From VRUE01 sp963747765 (GTDB taxonomy: Bacteria > Actinomycetota > Thermoleophilia > Solirubrobacterales > 70-9), in the NCBI GenBank assembly GCA_963747765.1, contig CAVVGH010000009.1, positions 62,001 to 126,000 of the forward strand: 64,000 nucleotides of DNA, written 5' to 3'. Positions within the stretch are counted from its first letter, which is position 1. Every line of letters begins with the position of its first letter. Positions 33,718 through 41,891 of this stretch are shown one piece after another. Position numbers and translations under genes: made by a program. The notes under the pieces are model-generated. The model was not told the DNA's origin. It ran no database searches and worked only from the letters and a program-made list of their open reading frames with translations.

Positions 33718-35031
33718 CTAGGAACCCAGGCGGACGGAACCGGTGTCGCCGGAGCCGCTGATCCGAACCGCCTCGACGCGGTTCTCCCGCACCGACTCGA
33801 CCCGGATCGTGTAGCCGTCGGCGGTGATCGTGTCGCCCCGCTTCGGCAACCTCCCCAGTTCGGCGAAGACGTAGCCGCCAATCGAGTTGTAAGCGTCATT
33901 GTCGGCCGGCAGCTCGATCCCCACGTCGGCCAGGTCGCCGAGCGAGACGTGGCCGCGCACGAACCACTCGCCACCCGCCAGGCGGCGCAGCGCGGCGGCC
34001 CGGGGGTCGGTCTCGTCCTCGATCTCCCCCACGACCTCCTCCAGTATGTCCTCGACCGTGACGATCCCGACCGTACGGCCGTACTCGTCGACGATCACCG
34101 CCAGCGAGGTGCGCTGCACCTGTAGGTCGTGAAGGAGATCGTCGAGCGGGCGGGTCTCCGGAACGATCACCGCGTCGCGGACCAACGAGTCGATCTTCGC
34201 CTCCGGGCCCTCGTTCATGTAGAGCCGGGCAAGGCTGTTGTTGTGGACGATGCCCTTCACCCGGTCCGGGTTGTCGTCTTCGATCGCCACGAGCCGCGTG
34301 TGCCCGGAGCTGACACAGCGCCGCAGCGCCGTCTCGACCGTGTCCGACGAATCAACCGTCACGACCGCCGGGATCGGAGTCATCACCGCTCGAGCCTCCT
34401 GCTCGTGCAGGTGGAAGACGCCGCCCAGCATCCCTGCCTCGCCGGCGTCCAGCGTCCCCCACAGCCTGGAGCGATCGATGATCTGCTTCAGGTCCTCGGC
34501 GGTGTGGTGCTCCTCGATGTTGGTCGGGTCCACTCCAAACAGCCGGACGATGAAGTTGGAGATCGCGCTCAGCCCCATCGTCACCGGAGCGGTGGCGATC
34601 CGGAACCAATCCAGTGGGTAGGCGACGCGGCGCGCAGTGCGCTCGGCGTGGCTGATCGCGAGCATCTTTGGTACCTGCTCACCGATGCTGATGTGGATCG
34701 CGGTCACCAGGGCGAAGGCGATCGTCACCGAGAGGCCAACCGCCGCCCCGTGCGAGAGGCCGCCGAAGATGGGCTCGAACAGGTTTGCCAGCGACGGCTC
34801 GCCGAGGAAGCCGATCCCGATCGAGGCCATCGTTATTCCGACCTGGCACGCCGAGAGCGACTCGTCGATCCGGTCGAGCTGCCTGACCACGGTGTCGGCG
34901 CCGCTCTCCCCTTCGTCAGCCAGTTGCTCGATTTTGCCGCGGCGAGTTCGGACAAGCGAGAACTCCGCCGCGACGAAGAAGCCATTCACCGCAACCAGCA
35001 GGAGAAGCAGGACGAGCAGCAAAACGCTCAT
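33718..35031 (-). CDS. CNNM/CBS-domain membrane transporter (CorC/HlyC family)
   Basis: Domain order is that of CorB/HlyC proteins: an N-terminal CNNM membrane domain (about 1-180, starting SVLLLVLLLLLVAVNGFFVAAE with the conserved NxFFVAaEF), a pair of CBS domains (about 200-330, ending TVGIVTVEDILEEVVGEIED) and a C-terminal CorC_HlyC domain (about 345-430). The family mediates magnesium or other divalent cation efflux, with nucleotide sensing by the CBS pair. Length 437 is normal. It is divergent from the BtuF-like gene. Confidence 0.9.
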   Translation of the reverse strand: MSVLLLVLLLLLVAVNGFFVAAEFSLVRTRRGKIEQLADEGESGADTVVRQLDRIDESLSACQVGITMASIGIGFLGEPSLANLFEPIFGGLSHGAAVGLSVTIAFALVTAIHISIGEQVPKMLAISHAERTARRVAYPLDWFRIATAPVTMGLSAISNFIVRLFGVDPTNIEEHHTAEDLKQIIDRSRLWGTLDAGEAGMLGGVFHLHEQEARAVMTPIPAVVTVDSSDTVETALRRCVSSGHTRLVAIEDDNPDRVKGIVHNNSLARLYMNEGPEAKIDSLVRDAVIVPETRPLDDLLHDLQVQRTSLAVIVDEYGRTVGIVTVEDILEEVVGEIEDETDPRAAALRRLAGGEWFVRGHVSLGDLADVGIELPADNDAYNSIGGYVFAELGRLPKRGDTITADGYTIRVESVRENRVEAVRISGSGDTGSVRLGS

Positions 35032-35138
35032 CGGCTATGTGACCCGGTACTTCGGGGGAGGTCGTCTTCGGCCATTCGGCCTAGGAAATATAGCCTTCCC
35101 GACCGCGGTTGCCGCGAGACTGCGATATTGGACGCTCG

Positions 35139-36059
35139 ATGCGTATTGCGAGCCTCGTACCGTCTGCCACCGAGATGCTGTTCGCGCTTGGCCTGGGGGA
35201 CTGCGTCGTGGGCGTGACACACGAGTGCGACTACCCACCTGAGGCTCGTGAGCGCGTCCACCTGACCAGCACGGTGCTGCCGCCGGGGCTCACCGCGGCC
35301 GAGATCGACGGCCGTGTGAAGGCGGCGATCTCCGAGGGCCGCGCCCTGTACACGCTCGACCGCGAGCGGCTTGCCGAGCTCGAGCCCGACCTGATCGTCA
35401 CGCAAAGCGTCTGCGAAGTCTGCGCCGTTTCCCACGAGGAGGTGATCGACGTGGCAGCGCGGCTGCCAAGCCGCCCCCGCGTCTTCCAGCAGGACCCGAG
35501 CACGCTGGCCGAGATGCTGGACGAAGTGGTCCGTCTCGGTGAGGTCACCGGTGTGAAGGAGATGGCGCACGAGGTGCGCGGCGACCTGGAGGGACGGCTG
35601 GCGGCAGTGCGCGCCGCTGTCTCGGACACGACCCTGCCTCGTGTGGTCGCCCTCGAGTGGCTCGACCCGCCGTATGTCGGCGGGCACTGGATCCCGGAGA
35701 TGATCTCGATCGCCGGGGGGGAGGACGTGGCCGGCTCGCCGGGGCTCAACTCGCCCGAAGTCCATTGGGGCGAGCTCTCCGGCCTCAATCCCGACGTGGT
35801 CGTCGCGATGCCCTGCGGCTGGTACGTCGAGGAAGCGCGCGCCGAGGCGATGCGGCGTTGGAGTCATGTCGCGGCGCTCGGCGCCGGCCGGGTTTTCGCG
35901 GTCGACTCAGCATCGACGTTCTCGCGTCCTGGGCCGCGTCTCGTCGACGGCGTCGAGCTGCTTGGCCACCTGCTGCACCCCGACCTGGTGGATCCTCCCG
36001 GCAACATCGGCTTCGCCGAGGTCCGGGCTCCGGTCACCCCTCCCGGCGAATCCCCCTGA
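35139..36059 (+). CDS. BtuF-like corrinoid/metal-chelate-binding protein without signal peptide
   Basis: The protein belongs to the BtuF/FepB fold family: MRIASLVPSATEMLFALGLG, VVGVTHECDYPPEA, ELEPDLIVTQSVCEVCAVS and PRVVALEWLDPPYVGGHWIPEM are typical of the cytosolic 'cobalamin-binding protein' subgroup. ATG 35139 is at the start of the conserved first strand and leaves no room for a signal peptide or lipobox, so it may act inside the cell rather than as a transporter component. No ABC transporter genes are adjacent, and no cobalamin riboswitch was recognised upstream. Confidence 0.8.
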   Translation: MRIASLVPSATEMLFALGLGDCVVGVTHECDYPPEARERVHLTSTVLPPGLTAAEIDGRVKAAISEGRALYTLDRERLAELEPDLIVTQSVCEVCAVSHEEVIDVAARLPSRPRVFQQDPSTLAEMLDEVVRLGEVTGVKEMAHEVRGDLEGRLAAVRAAVSDTTLPRVVALEWLDPPYVGGHWIPEMISIAGGEDVAGSPGLNSPEVHWGELSGLNPDVVVAMPCGWYVEEARAEAMRRWSHVAALGAGRVFAVDSASTFSRPGPRLVDGVELLGHLLHPDLVDPPGNIGFAEVRAPVTPPGESP

Positions 36060-36077
36060 CCGTCTCGCTCCGAGGTG

Positions 36078-36896
36078 TCAGGCGGCGCCGAGGGCGCCGG
36101 CTATCGAGATGACTCCGATCATCGCCATCGCCAACAGCTCCGTCGGTAGGCGCCGCGACCCGAGCATCCCGCGCTCGCCTGCGAGGATGATCAGCGCGCA
36201 CAGCACGCCACCGACGAGGCCGCCAAGATGGCCGCCGATGCTGATTTCGGGCCTGCCGAAGGTGATCGCCAGGTTGAGCAGAAGGATCACGCCGATCGAA
36301 GAGGCGACCGCGTCGACACCGCGGTGGCGAGCAATGACGAAGGTCGCGCCGAAGATGCCGAAGACGGCTCCCGAGGCGCCAATCGTGAGCGAGTCGGGGC
36401 TGAGGAGCACGGCACCGAAGGAGCCGGCGAAAAGCGAGGCGAAGTAGAGGGCCACAAAGCGCGGCGTGCCGATCGCCGGCTCCAGCAGGCGACCGAGGAA
36501 ATAGAGGGCGAACATGTTGAAGCCGATGTGGATGATGCTCGCGTGCAGGAAACCGCCGGTGAGCAACCGGTACCACTCGCCTTCGGCGACCGAGGGCCCA
36601 AAGAGGCCAAGGTCGAAGATCACCGAACTGCCGGACGGGGTCAGACCACCGCCACCACCGGCAATCTCGACGAGGTAGGCGACGACGTTGAGCGCAATCA
36701 GGATGAAGGTTGCGGGGGTGTCGTAGCGGCCCGGGCCGAGCGCGCCCCGGGTCACCCGGGTGCGGTGCCGGGCGCACTCAGGACAGCGCATGCCCACCGG
36801 GGTCGGCGTCATGCAGTCCGGGCAGATGGGCCGCCCGCAGGATGAGCAGGACACTCCCGTCTCGCGGTTTGGGTGTCGGTAGCAGGTCTGGGCCAT
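36078..36896 (-). CDS. Rhomboid intramembrane serine protease with N-terminal zinc-finger
   Basis: A short N-terminal zinc-binding segment (about 1-45) has CYRH, CSSCGRPICPDC and CPECARH, resembling a B-box-like finger. Six or more membrane helices follow. The catalytic dyad is visible: serine in LTIGASGAVFG (GxSG) and histidine in SIGGHLGGLVGG; the oxyanion region HIGFNMFAL is also present. This layout is common in actinobacterial rhomboids. The substrates are unknown. It is divergent from the small DUF4383-like gene. Confidence 0.9.
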   Translation of the reverse strand: MAQTCYRHPNRETGVSCSSCGRPICPDCMTPTPVGMRCPECARHRTRVTRGALGPGRYDTPATFILIALNVVAYLVEIAGGGGGLTPSGSSVIFDLGLFGPSVAEGEWYRLLTGGFLHASIIHIGFNMFALYFLGRLLEPAIGTPRFVALYFASLFAGSFGAVLLSPDSLTIGASGAVFGIFGATFVIARHRGVDAVASSIGVILLLNLAITFGRPEISIGGHLGGLVGGVLCALIILAGERGMLGSRRLPTELLAMAMIGVISIAGALGAA

Positions 36897-36952
36897 TCCG
36901 AACCGGGGAGCCTACAATCGAGCCCGTCGGAACCCGAGACAGAAGGAGAGGG

Positions 36953-37228
36953 ATGGAGAGCGCCAGCCCGGCAAGGCTCTACGCAACCGCGGTTGGAGGC
37001 CTCCTCATGATCGGCGGCATCGTCGGCTTCTTCTTCGGCTCCTCGTTCTCCCGTCCCGACGATCTGCGCGACGCGCTCGGGCTGTTTTCGGTGAACGGCT
37101 GGGCGAACAGCTTCCACCTGCTCACCGGCGCCCTCGGCCTGCTCCTCGCTGGCTTCGCGGCACGCCGCTACGCGATCTGGCTCACCGCCGTCTACGCGGC
37201 GGTCGCGGTCTTCGGATCGCTGCTCTGA
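36953..37228 (+). CDS. Small membrane protein, DUF4383-like
   Basis: This 91-residue protein has about three membrane helices (AVGGLLMIGGIVGFFFG, NSFHLLTGALGLLLAGFAA, AIWLTAVYAAVAVFG) and the sequence DALGLFSVNGWANSFHLLTG, typical of DUF4383. AGAAGGAGAGG precedes ATG 36953, which fixes the start although the frame is open upstream. A TACAAT box at 36913-36918 may be its -10. Function unknown. Confidence 0.75.
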   Translation: MESASPARLYATAVGGLLMIGGIVGFFFGSSFSRPDDLRDALGLFSVNGWANSFHLLTGALGLLLAGFAARRYAIWLTAVYAAVAVFGSLL

Positions 37229-37232
37229 GGAA

Positions 37233-37574
37233 CTACAGCCCGACCCGGTCGGCAACCGAGCGCAAGCGGCCCTTCGTCTGCTGGCGGCCGCGGCGCCGCA
37301 CCTCGAGCAGCAGGAGGGCGCCGGTGGCGATGCCACCTGCGCCGACCGCCACCACCGGGCGCACCCAATTGCGGGGGTCGCGCAGCGCGCGCAACTCGCT
37401 CTCGGAGAGTTCCTCCGCCCAGTCGGACAGCTCCTCTGCCGCGGCCTGAGTCACCGCTGCAAGGGTGTCCTCGACGCGGCCCGAGAAGCGCTCGGGGGGC
37501 TCGATCGGCCGCAGGGCGTCGCCGAGCAGGTGCTCTACATCCCAACCGGTTCCCCTCACTCGTTCGTCACTCAT
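37233..37574 (-). CDS. Small single-pass membrane protein overlapping the ECF sigma gene, possible anti-sigma partner
   Basis: This 113-residue protein has an N-terminal soluble helical region (residues 1-70, including PPERFSGRVEDTLAAV) and one membrane helix (about 72-92, PVVAVGAGGIATGALLLLEV). Its start overlaps the end of the sigma gene by eight bases, so the two are cotranslated. That layout is typical of sigma/anti-sigma pairs, and the N-terminal size fits a short anti-sigma helical domain, but no HxxxCxxC zinc motif is present and family membership is not proven. Confidence 0.65.
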   Translation of the reverse strand: MSDERVRGTGWDVEHLLGDALRPIEPPERFSGRVEDTLAAVTQAAAEELSDWAEELSESELRALRDPRNWVRPVVAVGAGGIATGALLLLEVRRRGRQQTKGRLRSVADRVGL

Positions 37575-38130
37575 CGCTCATCTCTTCCTGCAGCTGTTTG
37601 ATGGCGCGGTGTATCAACACCTTGGTGGCGCCGTCGCTGCGACCCAGCGCGCGCGCGATCTCGCGGTTGTCCATGCCCAGTGCAAAGCGCATGATCAGCG
37701 CATCGCGCCGGTCGTCCGGCAGGTGGTCCAGGTTCTCCATCACCTGCCGCAGCTCCTCGCGCCCCGCGGCGATCGCCTCCGTGCCATGGCGAGCGGCTAT
37801 CGGGTCGGCACTCTCCAGCGAGGTCTGGGGCCGGCGCGAGCGATCCCGGTAGTAGTTGAGAGCAAGGTTGTGGGCGATCCGGATAAGCCAGGGCCGCAGC
37901 GGGCGGCCGTCGGACTCGCGCCGCGCCCGGTCGAAGTGACGGTAGGCCTGCAGGAAGGCCTGCTCGGTCAGGTCTTCCGCATCGTGGCGATTGCCGATTC
38001 GGTAGTAGGCGTACGAATAGACATCGCGCAGGTGGGCCCTGTACAGCTCTTCGAAGGCCCGATCCAGCTCCGCCTTGGCGGCCGGGTCGAGGCCCTTCGG
38101 CTCGGCGGTCTCGCGGTCGGCGTTCACCAC
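37567..38130 (-). CDS. ECF-type RNA polymerase sigma factor
   Basis: The 187-residue protein has sigma region 2 (about 25-95: YSYAYYRIGNRHDAEDLTEQ, then RPWLIRIAHNLALNYYRDR) and region 4 (about 130-180: LPDDRRDALIMRFALGMDN, REIARALGRSDGATKVLIHR), with no regions 1 or 3. It would direct RNA polymerase to a dedicated promoter set. It overlaps the downstream small membrane protein. Upstream, the PlsC-GpsA gene ends 30 bases away on the same strand, so the sigma gene may share its transcript. Confidence 0.9.
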   Translation of the reverse strand: MVNADRETAEPKGLDPAAKAELDRAFEELYRAHLRDVYSYAYYRIGNRHDAEDLTEQAFLQAYRHFDRARRESDGRPLRPWLIRIAHNLALNYYRDRSRRPQTSLESADPIAARHGTEAIAAGREELRQVMENLDHLPDDRRDALIMRFALGMDNREIARALGRSDGATKVLIHRAIKQLQEEMSDE

Positions 38131-38160
38131 GCAAGCCTAATTGCTCGACGGCAGGCTCCT

Positions 38161-39828
38161 TCACGCGGCAACCCTCTTCGATCGCTCGCCACGGCGCAGG
38201 CGCGCAACCCAAACGTCAGCGTCGATCTCCCCGCTGATCAGCGCGGCCAGGCCACCCAGAGCCTCGGCCGGGCTGCCGGAGGCGTGGATCGCATGGGCCA
38301 GCAGGGGCACCGCGTCCAGGCCCTCCGAAGCCTGGCCGATCAGCGCCGGGATCTCCCGCGCCGGTGTCCCCTGGCCGAGCAACTCCCCGGCGCGGCGGTT
38401 GCGGCCGGCGGGCGCCAGCAGCGTCGCGGTCAGATCGCCCACACCGGCCAGCCCCGAGAAGGTCTCCGCCTCGGCCCCGCGGCCGATCGCGTACTCGATG
38501 CACTCGCGCCAGACCTGGGCGGCCGCGATCCCGGCCGCATTGAGGCCATGGGGCAGGGTGGCCGCCGCGGCCAGCGCCGCCGCGTTCTTGGCGGCGCCGG
38601 CCATCTCCACGCCGGTCACATCCCGAGTGCGCTCGCAGACCAAGCCGACGCTGTCGAAGACCTCGCCGAGCTGGCTGCGCAGGTCCGCGTCGGCGGAGCC
38701 GAGTACGAGCGCTGCCGAGCCGGAGACGGCCTCGCCCGCGTGGGCGGGACCGCCGAGCGAAGCAAGCGCACGAGCCCGGACCCGTTCGCCCACGTACTCG
38801 GCGGGCAACTGGCCGTGCGGGCCGATCAGCCCCTTGGTCAGCAGCAGCACCGAGGAGCGGTCGCTGATCCGGTCCGCGATCGCCCCGACCGCCTGGGGCA
38901 GGGAGCTGGAGGGAATTGCCAGACAGACGAGGTCGAGGCCGGCGAGCTCGATCTCGGACGCCTGGCAGACCTGCAGCGAGTCGGGCAGCCCGACCCCCTC
39001 GAGGTAGCGCCGGTTCTCGCCCGCCATCGTCATCTCAGCCGCCTGCCCTGCCGTACGGGCTCCAAGCTGCACATCGAGCCCGCCCCGCGCCAGCAGCACG
39101 GCAACCGCGGTTCCCCAACTGCCGGCCCCGATTACCGCGGCGCGCCGCATCGGCGGCAGGCCGCCCATCTCTTCCCACTGGAGCAGGACGTTCGGCCAGA
39201 TCCTCGCCGTCACAGCCTCCGCCAGGGAGGGCGAGGGGTGCGGTGCGCCGGGGAAGCTCATCGGCCGCCCGAGCCGCACGCGCAGCCTGCGCGGCCGGAT
39301 CCGCCAGCCGCGACGCACGTGCTCGGTGCCGAAGACCGCGGCGGGGATCACAGGAACGCCGCTCTGCAGGGTGAGCCGTCCGACCCCCCGCTTCGGCGCC
39401 GCCAGCGTGCCGCTGCGAATCCGGGTTCCCTCGGGAAAGATGCAAACGGCGCCGCCACGCTCGACCACCCGGCGGGCGGTCTCCATGGAGTCCTCGTCGG
39501 ACTCCCCGCGCCGGATTGGAAAAGCACCGAGCCGCGACAGGAGCCAGCCCCTCCAGGCGGGCTCGAACAGCTCGACCTTGGCCACGTAGTTCATCGGCCG
39601 CCGCCACGGCAGCGCCCCCCCGATCACAAACGGATCGAGAAAGCTGCGGTGGTTGGATGCCACGATCAGGCCACCCTTGACACAGCCATGGTCGCGCCCG
39701 TGGCGCGCGTAGCGGAAGTACGCGAGGAAGAACGGCGTCATGAAGATCCGCGCCAGCAGGTAGAGGGGCCAGTTGACCCCGTGGCGGCGGGTGTACTCGT
39801 GGTAGCGGTTGCGTCGCTCTGCGCTCAC
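38161..39828 (-). CDS. Fusion of 1-acylglycerol-3-phosphate acyltransferase (PlsC) and glycerol-3-phosphate dehydrogenase (GpsA)
   Basis: Residues 1 to about 220 form a PlsC-type acyltransferase with NHRSFLD (59-65, the NHx4D motif) and FPEGTR (131-136). From about residue 227 begins a complete NAD(P)-dependent glycerol-3-phosphate dehydrogenase: AVIGAGSWGTAVAVLLA (GxGxxG at 234-239), GAAKNAAALAAA with the catalytic lysine, and GLAGVGDLTATLL. The linker is only a few residues. The two activities make glycerol-3-phosphate and acylate the phospholipid backbone. In other actinobacteria these are usually neighbouring separate genes. An internal ATG at residue 227 could also give free GpsA. Confidence 0.9.
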   Translation of the reverse strand: MSAERRNRYHEYTRRHGVNWPLYLLARIFMTPFFLAYFRYARHGRDHGCVKGGLIVASNHRSFLDPFVIGGALPWRRPMNYVAKVELFEPAWRGWLLSRLGAFPIRRGESDEDSMETARRVVERGGAVCIFPEGTRIRSGTLAAPKRGVGRLTLQSGVPVIPAAVFGTEHVRRGWRIRPRRLRVRLGRPMSFPGAPHPSPSLAEAVTARIWPNVLLQWEEMGGLPPMRRAAVIGAGSWGTAVAVLLARGGLDVQLGARTAGQAAEMTMAGENRRYLEGVGLPDSLQVCQASEIELAGLDLVCLAIPSSSLPQAVGAIADRISDRSSVLLLTKGLIGPHGQLPAEYVGERVRARALASLGGPAHAGEAVSGSAALVLGSADADLRSQLGEVFDSVGLVCERTRDVTGVEMAGAAKNAAALAAAATLPHGLNAAGIAAAQVWRECIEYAIGRGAEAETFSGLAGVGDLTATLLAPAGRNRRAGELLGQGTPAREIPALIGQASEGLDAVPLLAHAIHASGSPAEALGGLAALISGEIDADVWVARLRRGERSKRVAA

Positions 39829-39862
39829 GCAGAGCGCTACACGCCGGCGCGACTCCGGTTAC

Positions 39863-40867
39863 CTACCAGGCGGACTCGACCAGCTCCTCGAGCTCACCGC
39901 GGGTGGGTGGCTCAGGCGTAAAGGACAGCTCTGGACGGGCCATCATCGCGTCCAGGGCCTGATTGAGCTTCGAGCGGTCGGCGCCCAGCTCGCCCAGGCC
40001 AGCCGGCTCGCCGCCCAGCTCGCGCACCCTCGCCGCGAGCCCGGCGGACTGCGTCGCCAGCGCCTCCGCGAGCGAGGCGAGGCGGTCCGGCGAACGGTGC
40101 GCCATGAAGGCCAGCGCCCGCGGCAGGATCGCCGCGTTGGTCTCGGCATGTGGCGTGCCGCATACCCGCACCAGCGTCTGGCAGATCACGTGATGCATGC
40201 CGAAGGCGGCGGAGTCGATCGCGTAGGCGCAGAGCAGCGAGCCCTGGGTGAGGCAGGCGATGTCGCGCGTCGCGCGCTCTTCGTCGAGCGCCGTCGCGAT
40301 CAGCGCCGCCCCGCGCAGCGCCGCCATCCGCGAGACCGGGTTGGCGAGGGGCGTGTTCAAGGAGTCGGCGCCGTGGGCAAGGCTGTTCATCGCGCTGGCC
40401 CGCAGGGCGGCCTCGGCCTGCGTGGTCATCGCCTGTGGATCGGCAATCGCCAGCTCGGGGCGCACCATCGACCGCACCCGCTCCTCCGCGCCGTCCGGAA
40501 GCCGGTGGATCCCGGTCATCTCGGCTCCCGAAAGCGTTGTCGGGACCGCGGCGACGCGCGCACCGCTCACCGAGGCCACCGCCTTTGCCGTGTCGATCGT
40601 GCGACCGCCGCCCAGCGCGACCAGGCGCTCGGAGCGAACCCGGTCGAGCAGGCCTGCTGCCGCCTGCGGCACCTGCTGCGGGGCAACGGCATGGACCGCT
40701 GTCGCGGCCGCCTCCAGCTCCGGCGCGCCAACCAGGGCCCGGGGCGTGCTCAAGAGCTCGAACGGCACGAAGCCGTGCGCGCGCAGCAGCTGTGGCGCAG
40801 CCTCCACCCCGCCCCGGCGGCAGACGACAACCCGTCCCGCGTCGCGCCAGACGAAGTCTCCCCTCAC
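39863..40867 (-). CDS. Iron-containing alcohol dehydrogenase / maleylacetate reductase-like protein
   Basis: The 334-residue protein has the group III dehydrogenase features: dinucleotide-binding VALGGGRTIDTAKAVAS (GGGS-like, here GGGR), AVPTTLSGAEMTG, and a helical C-terminal domain with ALRASAMNSLAHGAD and GMHHVICQTLVRVCGTPHAE, which supply the metal-site histidines. Maleylacetate reductases share this form, and the neighbouring VOC dioxygenase would fit aromatic ring degradation. Glycerol-1-phosphate or alcohol dehydrogenase activity cannot be excluded. Confidence 0.75.
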   Translation of the reverse strand: MRGDFVWRDAGRVVVCRRGGVEAAPQLLRAHGFVPFELLSTPRALVGAPELEAAATAVHAVAPQQVPQAAAGLLDRVRSERLVALGGGRTIDTAKAVASVSGARVAAVPTTLSGAEMTGIHRLPDGAEERVRSMVRPELAIADPQAMTTQAEAALRASAMNSLAHGADSLNTPLANPVSRMAALRGAALIATALDEERATRDIACLTQGSLLCAYAIDSAAFGMHHVICQTLVRVCGTPHAETNAAILPRALAFMAHRSPDRLASLAEALATQSAGLAARVRELGGEPAGLGELGADRSKLNQALDAMMARPELSFTPEPPTRGELEELVESAW

Positions 40868-40880
40868 CGGCGCGTTCCGT

Positions 40881-41798
40881 TCACCCAGCCGGCGCGGTGC
40901 GTGGGGTGGTCACGGGGCGAAGCGTCGATTCGACCTCCGCCCGGAGATGCTCGTAGTCGGGAGGCAGCGAAAGGCTCTCGCCGAGGTGCTCCAGGGGCTC
41001 GTCCACCGTGAAGCCCGGCCCCAGCGTGGCGACCTCGAACAGGACGCCGCTCGGCTCGCGGAAGTAGATCGAGCGGAAGTAGAAGCGGTCGATGACGGGC
41101 GTCGGTTGCGCGCCGGCCGAGATCGCTCTCTCCCTCCACTCCTCGTGCTCGTCGATCGTCGATGCCCAGGCGACATGGTGGACGCTCCCGGCCCCCTGCA
41201 GCGAGCGCTCCGGCGGCGGCTCGTCGTAGAGATAAAGGCCGCCGCGCAGCTCGCCGCGGGCCTCCCAGCCGTCTCCAACCGGCTCGAACTCGAGTGCTTC
41301 CAGCAGGCCCCGACTCGCCCCCGGCGCGCCGCTGTATGCGCGCACCGCGTGAAAGCCCTGCAGGGCCATTGTCGCCGGAACCTCGGGGTGATCGGCGATC
41401 AGCGGATCGTCGGCGGCGCCGGTCGCCAGCAGCTCGTGATCGAGGCCCTCGGGGTCGGAGAAGCACAGGCTCTCCCCGCTGCGCTCCGCGTCGACGCCGT
41501 GGGCACCGAGCCGTGCCGACCAGAAGTCGAGCGCCTGGGGCGAGCCGACGCGCCAGACGATCCTGTGCACGTCACCTGCCCCAGCGCGGCCACTCGCGAC
41601 TTCGGGGAACTCGAAGAAGGTGAGGTCGGACCCCGCGCTCCCCTTCTCGTCGGCGAAGAAGAGGTGGTACACGGAGGGATTGTCCTGATTGACGGTCTTC
41701 TTGACCAGTCGTAACCCGAGCACCCCCGCGTAGAAGTCGACGTTGCGCTGGGCGTCCGCCGTGATCGCGGTGATGTGGTGAATTCCCTCGAGCTTCAT
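40881..41798 (-). CDS. VOC-superfamily ring-cleaving dioxygenase (MhqO/MhqA-like)
   Basis: Two VOC modules in 305 residues: GIHHITAITADAQRNVDFYA then VLGLRLVKKTVNQDNPSVYH in the first, and GSVHHVAWAS then EPSGVLFEVATLGPGF in the second. The histidines of the HH motifs and the glutamate in LFEV are the expected metal ligands. The N-terminus is close to Bacillus MhqO/MhqA-type hydroquinone dioxygenases. ATG 41798 starts the conserved strand; the frame stays open far upstream opposite another gene, which is a GC-rich artefact. With the adjacent reductase this suggests aromatic compound breakdown. Confidence 0.85.
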   Translation of the reverse strand: MKLEGIHHITAITADAQRNVDFYAGVLGLRLVKKTVNQDNPSVYHLFFADEKGSAGSDLTFFEFPEVASGRAGAGDVHRIVWRVGSPQALDFWSARLGAHGVDAERSGESLCFSDPEGLDHELLATGAADDPLIADHPEVPATMALQGFHAVRAYSGAPGASRGLLEALEFEPVGDGWEARGELRGGLYLYDEPPPERSLQGAGSVHHVAWASTIDEHEEWRERAISAGAQPTPVIDRFYFRSIYFREPSGVLFEVATLGPGFTVDEPLEHLGESLSLPPDYEHLRAEVESTLRPVTTPRTAPAG

Positions 41799-41891
41799 CG
41801 ACCCACGTATAGCATCCCCACCGATGAGCGCTGAGCGAATGTGCGTCCATCCCGGGTTGCGCCAGCCGCAAGCGAGACGCGAGGGGCCGGC

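Noticed and set aside
35032..35138. Cobalamin riboswitch before the corrinoid-binding protein gene
   Set aside because: The 107-base gap is too short and no B12-box sequence was recognised; only a small CGGCC palindrome is present.
37465..39921. 818-residue plus-strand protein
   Set aside because: It is antisense to the ECF sigma factor and the PlsC-GpsA fusion, and no family resemblance is seen.
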